From an uncultured Beijerinckiaceae bacterium (GTDB lineage Bacteria > Pseudomonadota > Alphaproteobacteria > Rhizobiales > Beijerinckiaceae), in the NCBI GenBank assembly GCA_937863205.1, contig CALMGA010000218.1, positions 1-13,438 of the forward strand: DNA of 13,438 bases. Reading direction: 5' to 3'. The translations under genes and the position numbers were made by a program. The first letter of the stretch is position 1, and each line of letters begins with the position of its first letter. Below, in pieces: positions 8,632-13,438 of this stretch. The notes beneath the pieces were generated by a model. It had not been told where the DNA came from, made no database searches, and saw nothing but the letters and a program-made list of their open reading frames with translations.

Positions 8632-9852
8632 ATGACCGCTTCGACAACGCTTGACGGCCCGGCTCTGCGTCAGCCGGCCGGCGAGCCGCGCCCGCGCTTG
8701 CCGGCCAAGCCGCCTGGCGAGGCGTCGGCGGACGTACCCGTCGGCGACGGGCCGGTGCGCCGCCGACGGTTCACCCTGAAAACATCCATCCTGATCCTGC
8801 TCGCACTCGGCGGGGCTGGCTACGGCTTGCGCTTCGGTTGGCACTGGTACACGGACGGCCGCTTCGCAGAGGTCACCGACGATGCCTTCCTCCAGGCCGA
8901 CAAGGTGACGGTGTCGCCCAAGGTCGGGGGGTTCGTGGCCGAGCTGAACGTCGGGGACAACCAGCCGGTGCGCGCCGGCGACGTGCTCGCCCGCATCGAC
9001 GACCGCGACTCTCAGGTGGTGCTGCTGCAGGATCAGGCCGACCTCGACAAGGCGAGGGCGAGCCTGGAAGGCGTCGCCTCCGCCCTGATCCAGCAGGGCG
9101 CCCGCATCGTCGAGGCGCGGGCCGATCTCGCCAACGCCAAGGCCGCCCTCGCGTTTTCCAGGCAGGAAGCCAAGCGGTACGGCGACCTCGTGGCGTCGGG
9201 CGCCGGCACCACCCAGCGGGCGCAGCAGGCGTCCGCCGACCTCCTCATCAAGGAGGCGGCGGTGGACAAGGCCGCCGCCGCGCTCGACGCCTCGGAGAAG
9301 CAGACCGACGGCTTGCGCTCGCTGGAAGGCGCCGCCCGCGCCAGCCTGCGCCGGTCCGAGATCAACCTGAGCCAGGCCAAGCTCAACATCGGCTACACCG
9401 TCATCACGGCGCCGATCGACGGCGTCGTCGGCGACCGCTCGGTGCGCAGGGGCCAGCTCGTGCAGCCCGGCACCGGCCTGCTCACGTTGGTGCCGATGGG
9501 CGAGGCGATCTATCTCACCGCCAACTTCAAGGAAACGCAGGTCGGCGCCATGCACGAGGGGCAGCGCGCCGCGATCACGGTGGACGCTTTCGGCGACCAC
9601 GTCTTCCACGGCCGCATCGTGAGCTTCGCGCCGGGCACCGGCTCGCAGTTCGCCCTGCTGCCTCCGGAGAACGCCACCGGCAACTTCACCAAGATCGTGC
9701 AGCGCGTGCCGGTCAAGATCGCGCTCGACGGCGGCGATCCGCTGATCGCCCGGCTGCGTCCGGGCCTGTCGGCGGAGGCGACGGTCGACATCCGCGACCG
9801 CGCTGAGGTGCCGCCCGCCGCCGAGACCCGCGTGAGCCAGCTCGCGCGATGA
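8632..9852 (+). CDS. emrA: EmrA-type membrane fusion protein (HlyD family)
   Basis: Periplasmic adaptor that links an inner-membrane MFS pump to an outer-membrane channel. 406 aa. A Pro-rich, basic cytoplasmic N-terminus (1-50) precedes one membrane segment (TSILILLALGGAGYGLRF, about 51-68). The adaptor signature follows: VTDDAFLQADKVTVSPKVGG, then FVAELNVGDNQPVRAGDVLA and RIDD. A long Ala/Gln/Lys-rich coiled-coil hairpin spans roughly 128-260. The return half of the lipoyl domain is IGYTVITAPIDGVVGDRSVR, with the barrel segment LTANFKETQVG. The start has GGGA six bases upstream. Its stop overlaps emrB by 4 bp. No outer-membrane TolC-like gene lies in the window, so the pump must borrow one. 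Confidence 0.93.
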   Translation: MTASTTLDGPALRQPAGEPRPRLPAKPPGEASADVPVGDGPVRRRRFTLKTSILILLALGGAGYGLRFGWHWYTDGRFAEVTDDAFLQADKVTVSPKVGGFVAELNVGDNQPVRAGDVLARIDDRDSQVVLLQDQADLDKARASLEGVASALIQQGARIVEARADLANAKAALAFSRQEAKRYGDLVASGAGTTQRAQQASADLLIKEAAVDKAAAALDASEKQTDGLRSLEGAARASLRRSEINLSQAKLNIGYTVITAPIDGVVGDRSVRRGQLVQPGTGLLTLVPMGEAIYLTANFKETQVGAMHEGQRAAITVDAFGDHVFHGRIVSFAPGTGSQFALLPPENATGNFTKIVQRVPVKIALDGGDPLIARLRPGLSAEATVDIRDRAEVPPAAETRVSQLAR

Positions 9853-11420
9853 GCACCGGCATAGCCCTTCCCGCGCCGGCCGAACCGAGGGCCAGCCTGA
9901 AGGACTGGCTCGCCCTCGTCGGCGGCGTTCTCGGCGCCTTCACGGCCATTCTCGACATTCAGATCACCAACTCCTCGCTCGCCGACATCCAGGGCGGCAT
10001 CGGCGCCTCCGTCGACCAGGGGAGCTGGATCTCCACGGCCTACCTGATGGCCGAGATCATCGTGATCCCGCTCACGGGATGGCTCGGCAGCGTGTTCGGG
10101 CTGCGCCGCTACCTCAGCGTCAACACCGGCCTGTTCATCGGCTTCTCGCTGCTGTGCGCCTCGTCGACGTCGCTGGGGCAGCTCATCCTGTTCCGCGCCG
10201 GCCAGGGCTTCACCGGCGGCGTGCTGATCCCCACCGCCATCACCATCCTGCGCACCCGCATCCCAAAGGCGCAGCAGGGAATCGGCATCACCGTCTTCGG
10301 GCTGACCGCGACCTTTGCCCCGGCGATCGGCCCCACCATCGGCGGCTGGCTGACCGAGAACCTGTCCTGGCACTACATCTTCTACCTCAACCTCATCCCC
10401 GGCCCGATCGCGGCGGGGTTGCAGCTCGCCGCGCTGAACAAGCAGCCGACCCGCTGGGCGGAGCTCGGCAAGGGCGACTGGTTCGGCGTCGCCGCAATGG
10501 CCGTCGGCCTGTCCAGCCTGACCTTCGTGCTGGAGGAGGGACAGCGAAAGGAGTGGTTCGAGTCGGAGGTGATCACCCGCTTCGCCGTGGTCGCGGCGCT
10601 GGGCATCGTCGTGTTCATCCTTCGCGAGCTGACCGCCGCGCGCCCCTTCATCAACCTGCGCGTGCTGGCCAATCCGACGATCGGCGCGTCCACCACGCTG
10701 ATGGTCGTGCTCGGCGCCGTGTCGCTGGGCTCGACCTACGTCATCCCGCTGTATTGCGCGCAGATCCAGCACTACAGCGCCCAGCAGATCGGATGGGTGG
10801 TGATGTGGAGCGGCCTGCCGCAGCTCGCCATCTTTCCGCTGATGCCCGTGCTGATGAAGCGGGTCGACCTGCGCCTGCTGGTCGCCGCCGGCACGCTGCT
10901 GTTCGCCGCCAGCTGCTTCCTCAATGTCAACCTGACCCATGACGTGGGCATGCACGAGTTGATCGTGCCGCAGCTGCTGCGCGCCGCCGGCCAGCCGCTG
11001 TTCTCGATTCCCCTGTCGCAGCTGTCCACCGCCGGCCTGCCGCCGCGCGACACCGCCGATGCCTCCGCCTTGTCCAACATGATGCGCAACCTCGGCGGCT
11101 CGGTCGGCATCGCGTTGCTGTCCACGGTGATCTCGCGGCGCGAGGTCATGCACTTTTCCGTGATCGCGGAATCGATGACCGCCAATGCGGGCCGCACCCA
11201 GGAGCGTGTGGCCATGCTGATCGCGGGAATGCGCGCCGATCCCGCGCTCGCCCGAACGCAGGCGCTGGCGACGCTGGCCGCCCAGGTGCGGCGCGAGGCG
11301 ACGGTGATCGCCTATGCCGACGCCTTCTGGATCGTCGGGGTCGGACTGGTGCTCAGCCTGGCGGCAATCGTCCTGCTGCGCAAGCCGGGCGTCAGGAGCG
11401 CGGCGGCCGGCGCGCACTGA
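9849..11420 (+). CDS. emrB: EmrB-type MFS multidrug efflux pump (DHA2, 14 TM)
   Basis: Proton-driven inner-membrane exporter of the DHA2 drug:H+ antiporter family. 523 aa, the length expected for 14 helices. Early features are the TM1 acidic residue in FTAILDIQITNSSLADIQ, motif A GWLGSVFGLRR (77-87), the motif B Arg116 in FRAGQGFTGG, and the antiporter motif C GLTATFAPAIGPTIGGW (151-167). Loop sequence DQGSWISTAYLMAEI is typical of EmrB. The ATG lies in the ATGA overlap with emrA. Substrates cannot be deduced; EmrAB relatives export hydrophobic acids, uncouplers and other lipophilic toxins. The divergent TetR gene is the likely local regulator. Confidence 0.94.
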   Translation: MSTGIALPAPAEPRASLKDWLALVGGVLGAFTAILDIQITNSSLADIQGGIGASVDQGSWISTAYLMAEIIVIPLTGWLGSVFGLRRYLSVNTGLFIGFSLLCASSTSLGQLILFRAGQGFTGGVLIPTAITILRTRIPKAQQGIGITVFGLTATFAPAIGPTIGGWLTENLSWHYIFYLNLIPGPIAAGLQLAALNKQPTRWAELGKGDWFGVAAMAVGLSSLTFVLEEGQRKEWFESEVITRFAVVAALGIVVFILRELTAARPFINLRVLANPTIGASTTLMVVLGAVSLGSTYVIPLYCAQIQHYSAQQIGWVVMWSGLPQLAIFPLMPVLMKRVDLRLLVAAGTLLFAASCFLNVNLTHDVGMHELIVPQLLRAAGQPLFSIPLSQLSTAGLPPRDTADASALSNMMRNLGGSVGIALLSTVISRREVMHFSVIAESMTANAGRTQERVAMLIAGMRADPALARTQALATLAAQVRREATVIAYADAFWIVGVGLVLSLAAIVLLRKPGVRSAAAGAH

Positions 11421-11434
11421 GGCTCGCGCACCGC

Positions 11435-11463
11435 CTCAACTTTCCTGCGCCGGCGCCGTTGAG
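11435..11463 (+). other. Stem-loop downstream of emrB
   Basis: CTCAAC (11435-11440) and GTTGAG (11458-11463) pair perfectly, and the 17-base loop contains the self-complementary GCGCCGGCGC. It lies 15 bases after the emrB stop. There is no T-run after it, so it is not a standard intrinsic terminator. It might stabilise or partly attenuate the message before the dehydrogenase. Confidence 0.35.
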
Positions 11464-11466
11464 CGA

Positions 11467-11480
11467 CCACCAACAGGTGG
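11467..11480 (+). promoter_or_regulatory. Hairpin covering the Shine-Dalgarno of the dehydrogenase gene
   Basis: CCACC-AACA-GGTGG forms a perfect five-pair, GC-rich stem with a four-base loop. The only Shine-Dalgarno-like sequence before the ATG at 11491 is AGGTGG (11475-11480), so folding would hide it. The spacing from GGTGG to the ATG is ten bases, slightly long. A regulatory role is inferred. Confidence 0.4.
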
Positions 11481-11490
11481 AACGCCGCGC

Positions 11491-12369
11491 ATGACCCATC
11501 CCGCCCTGCACCCGCGCAACGTCGCCGTCGTCACCGGCGCCGCGTCCGGCATCGGCCTCGCCGCCGCCCGCAAGTTCATCGCTCTCGGCCTGCGCGTTGC
11601 CATCGCCGACCTGGCGGGCGAGCATCTTTCGGCGGCCGAAGCCGAACTCGGGCGGGTGGGCGTGGCGATGGCGGTGCCGACCGACGTCAGCGAGCCGCAC
11701 GCCCTGCGCCATCTGGAGGCGACCGTGCTCGACAAGCTCGGCCCCATCGACGTCCTGATGAACAACGCCGGCGTGCAGCCGGGCAGCGACATCTTCGGCC
11801 CGGAGGCGAACTGGTCGAAGGTCATCGCCACCAACCTGATGGGGATCGTTCACGGCACCCAGGTCATCGTGCCCGGCATGCTGGCGAGGGGGCGGCCGGG
11901 GCTGGTAATCAACACAGGCTCCAAGCAGGGCATCACCACCCCGCCGGGCGACCCCGCCTACAACGTCGCCAAGGCCGGGGTGAAGGCGTTCACCGAAGCG
12001 CTGCAGCACCACCTCCGTAATGTCGAGGGCGGGCAGGTCGGCGCCCACCTGCTGATCCCCGGCTTCGTTTTCACCGGCCTGACCGCCAAGGGCCGCACGG
12101 AGAAGCCCGCCGCCGCCTGGACGCCCGAACAGACCGTCGACTTCATGATGGACTCGCTGGAGCGCGGCGACTTCTACATCCTGTGCCCCGACAACGACGT
12201 GCCCCGCGCCGCCGACGAGCGGCGCATCCTGTGGGCGGCCGGCGACATCGTGGAGAACCGCCCGCCGCTGTCGCGCTGGCACAAGGACCACGCCGAGGCC
12301 TTCAAGCGCTTCGCCGCTGTGCCCGCGCCGACGGTCGGCGTCAACGACGACCCGCCCAAGACAGCCTGA
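11491..12369 (+). CDS. Short-chain dehydrogenase/reductase (classical SDR)
   Basis: NAD(P)-dependent oxidoreductase with a Rossmann fold, acting on an unknown alcohol or ketone in the cytosol. 292 aa. Cofactor motif TGAASGIG is at residues 15-22, NNAG at 91-94, and the catalytic Ser144 (NTGSKQG), Tyr157 and Lys161 (YNVAK) are all present. Asp40 at the end of strand 2 (VAIAD) favours NAD over NADP. The C-terminus continues about 40 residues past the usual ~250 aa with RRILWAAGDIVENRPPLSRW and a charged tail. The frame is open further upstream into emrB, but the ATG at 11491 places the Rossmann motif at the normal distance. It follows emrB by 70 bp and precedes the DUF1330 gene by 31 bp, so it may act on a compound handled by the pump. 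Confidence 0.93.
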   Translation: MTHPALHPRNVAVVTGAASGIGLAAARKFIALGLRVAIADLAGEHLSAAEAELGRVGVAMAVPTDVSEPHALRHLEATVLDKLGPIDVLMNNAGVQPGSDIFGPEANWSKVIATNLMGIVHGTQVIVPGMLARGRPGLVINTGSKQGITTPPGDPAYNVAKAGVKAFTEALQHHLRNVEGGQVGAHLLIPGFVFTGLTAKGRTEKPAAAWTPEQTVDFMMDSLERGDFYILCPDNDVPRAADERRILWAAGDIVENRPPLSRWHKDHAEAFKRFAAVPAPTVGVNDDPPKTA

Positions 12370-12400
12370 AGACCACCCTCCCGACAGACCGGACCCGCCC

Positions 12401-13015
12401 ATGTTCGCTTACCTCATCGCCCGCTTCGACATCACCGATCCCGAGGGCGCCAAGGCCGCCTACCCCCGCTACGTCGAAGAGGCGAAGCCGGCCTATGCCT
12501 CGCATCAGGCCCGCTTCCTGGTGCGAGGCGGCACAGCCCATCCGGTGGAAGGCGTCGGGCGCACCCGCAACGTGGTGATCGGCTTCCCCACCCTGTCGGC
12601 GGGTCGCGCCTGGTTCACCTCCGACATCTATCAGTCTGCGCGCAAGCATCGGATGGCTGTCGCCGAGGGGGAGATGGCTCTGGTCGAGGGCCTGACCTCG
12701 GAGCTGCCGCCGCCGGCGGGAGAGGGCGCGAAGAAGGGCTATTGGATCGGCCGCTACGATGTCCGCGATCTTGAGCCTTACAAGCTCTACGCCGAGGCGG
12801 CCGCACCGGCCTTCGAGCGCCACAGGGCGCACTTCCTGGCCCGCGGCGGCGTTTGCGAGGCGCTGGAAGGGGAAGCGCGCGGCCGCAACGCCCTGATCGA
12901 GTTCCCCAGCGTGCAGCACGCGCTCGACTGCTGGCACAGCGACACCTACCAGTCGGCCCGCGCCCATCGCCTGCCGGTGGCGACCGCCGACGTCGTGATC
13001 GTGGAAGGCGCGTGA
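12401..13015 (+). CDS. Tandem DUF1330 protein (two fused domains)
   Basis: DUF1330 proteins are normally single ~95-residue ferredoxin-like domains of unknown function. Here 204 aa hold two copies. Domain 1 (1-97) opens MFAYLIARFDITDPEGAKAA; domain 2 (about 113-204) opens GYWIGRYDVRDLEPYKLY. A Pro/Gly-rich linker (98-112, LTSELPPPAGEGAKK) joins them. The copies share F-L-x-RGG (39-44, 145-150), EG-x(2)-R-x-RN, I-x-FP, and especially SDIYQSARKHR (74-84) against SDTYQSARAHR (180-190), both ending in a VEG strand. Since such domains pair as dimers in this fold class, the fusion may form an intramolecular dimer. The ribosome site is weak. Its stop overlaps the next gene's GTG. Confidence 0.88.
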   Translation: MFAYLIARFDITDPEGAKAAYPRYVEEAKPAYASHQARFLVRGGTAHPVEGVGRTRNVVIGFPTLSAGRAWFTSDIYQSARKHRMAVAEGEMALVEGLTSELPPPAGEGAKKGYWIGRYDVRDLEPYKLYAEAAAPAFERHRAHFLARGGVCEALEGEARGRNALIEFPSVQHALDCWHSDTYQSARAHRLPVATADVVIVEGA

Positions 13016-13438
13016 GCGCGCCAAACAACCGGCAAGCGCGTCCGGCACGGGTCGGCGTCGTCACCGCCTCGGATCGGGCCAGCGCCGGCATCTACCGTGA
13101 CGAGAGCGGGCCGGCGATCTCGGCCTATCTCGGCCGCGTGCTCACCACCCCCTTCACCCTCCTGCGCCGAGTCATTCCCGATGACTTCGCGGTGGTGCGC
13201 GACACGCTGATCGACCTTGCCGACGCGCAAGGGTGCGACCTCATCCTGACCACCGGCGGCACCGGCCCCTCGCCGCGCGACCTCGTGCCCGAGGCGACGC
13301 TGGCCGCGACCGAACGGCTGTACCCCGGCTTCGGCGAACTGATGCGCCAGGCCAGCCTGCGCGAAGTGCCCACCGCCATCCTGTCGCGGCAGATGGCGGC
13401 GCAGCGCGGGCGCTGCCTCATCATCAACCTGCCGGGCA
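13012..13438 (+). CDS. mogA: Molybdopterin adenylyltransferase (partial, C-terminus off right edge)
   Basis: MogA/MoaB-family enzyme that adenylates molybdopterin before molybdenum insertion in cofactor synthesis. 142 residues are visible of a usual ~180-200. After a short N-terminal lead come VGVVTASDRASAGIYRDESG, then CDLILTTGGTGPSPRDLVPE with the molybdopterin-binding TGGTGPSPRD at 81-90, and the family's C-terminal half QASLREVPTAILSRQMA ending at the edge in LIINLPG. SDRAS-x-G-x-Y-x-D-x-SGPA points to Mog rather than MoaB. The GTG start lies in a GTGA overlap with the DUF1330 gene's stop, suggesting coupled translation. Confidence 0.93.
   Translation, partial: MSAPNNRQARPARVGVVTASDRASAGIYRDESGPAISAYLGRVLTTPFTLLRRVIPDDFAVVRDTLIDLADAQGCDLILTTGGTGPSPRDLVPEATLAATERLYPGFGELMRQASLREVPTAILSRQMAAQRGRCLIINLPG

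Noticed and set aside
8583..8633. ATG at 8585 (minus) with AGGGA upstream as an alternative tetR start or leader peptide
   Set aside because: It is in a different frame from the HTH, and the AGGGA abuts the ATG with no spacing. The resulting frame has no TetR resemblance.
9510..11417. 635-codon minus-strand frame opposite emrA/emrB
   Set aside because: Extremely rich in Gly/Gln/Arg/His/Asp, typical of the antisense frame of a hydrophobic membrane protein at high GC.

Overview
The window is high-GC DNA (third codon positions almost always G or C), densely packed with genes, with several 4-bp ATGA/GTGA overlaps and frequent GTG starts. Together with protein families typical of the group, this suggests an alphaproteobacterial chromosome, most likely order Hyphomicrobiales; the genus cannot be fixed from sequence reading alone. 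No rRNA, tRNA, CRISPR array, transposase or phage gene was seen.

Left region (1-2917). On the minus strand lies the front end of a dTDP-L-rhamnose cassette: rfbA (nucleotidyltransferase) overlapping rfbC (epimerase), which runs off the left edge. A 357-bp gap with no convincing gene separates rfbA from a decayed plus-strand gene of the secreted DUF3455 family. That relic keeps a perfect Shine-Dalgarno and a signal peptide but carries one internal stop and two frameshifts. Next comes an orphan ParA-type ATPase on the minus strand.

Middle (3056-8442). rarA (AAA+ ATPase of stalled-fork processing) reads rightwards and is followed by a small unrecognised ORF. Converging on these is a minus-strand run: TetR regulator, class I RNA m5U methyltransferase (GTGA overlap with tetR), then an FAD-linked D-2-hydroxyacid dehydrogenase.

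Right (8600-13438). Divergent from tetR is an efflux operon. emrA-type adaptor and emrB-type 14-TM MFS pump overlap by 4 bp and are followed by a short-chain dehydrogenase, a protein made of two fused DUF1330 domains, and a mogA-type molybdopterin adenylyltransferase that runs off the right edge. A 16-bp inverted repeat just upstream of emrA is a good candidate TetR operator. The gap before the dehydrogenase holds two RNA hairpins, one of which covers its Shine-Dalgarno.

The most unusual parts are the DUF1330 tandem fusion inside an efflux operon, the DUF3455 relic, the coupling of a TetR regulator to an RNA methyltransferase, and the SD-sequestering hairpin. All gene families are known ones; nothing here is clearly a new defence or mobile system.
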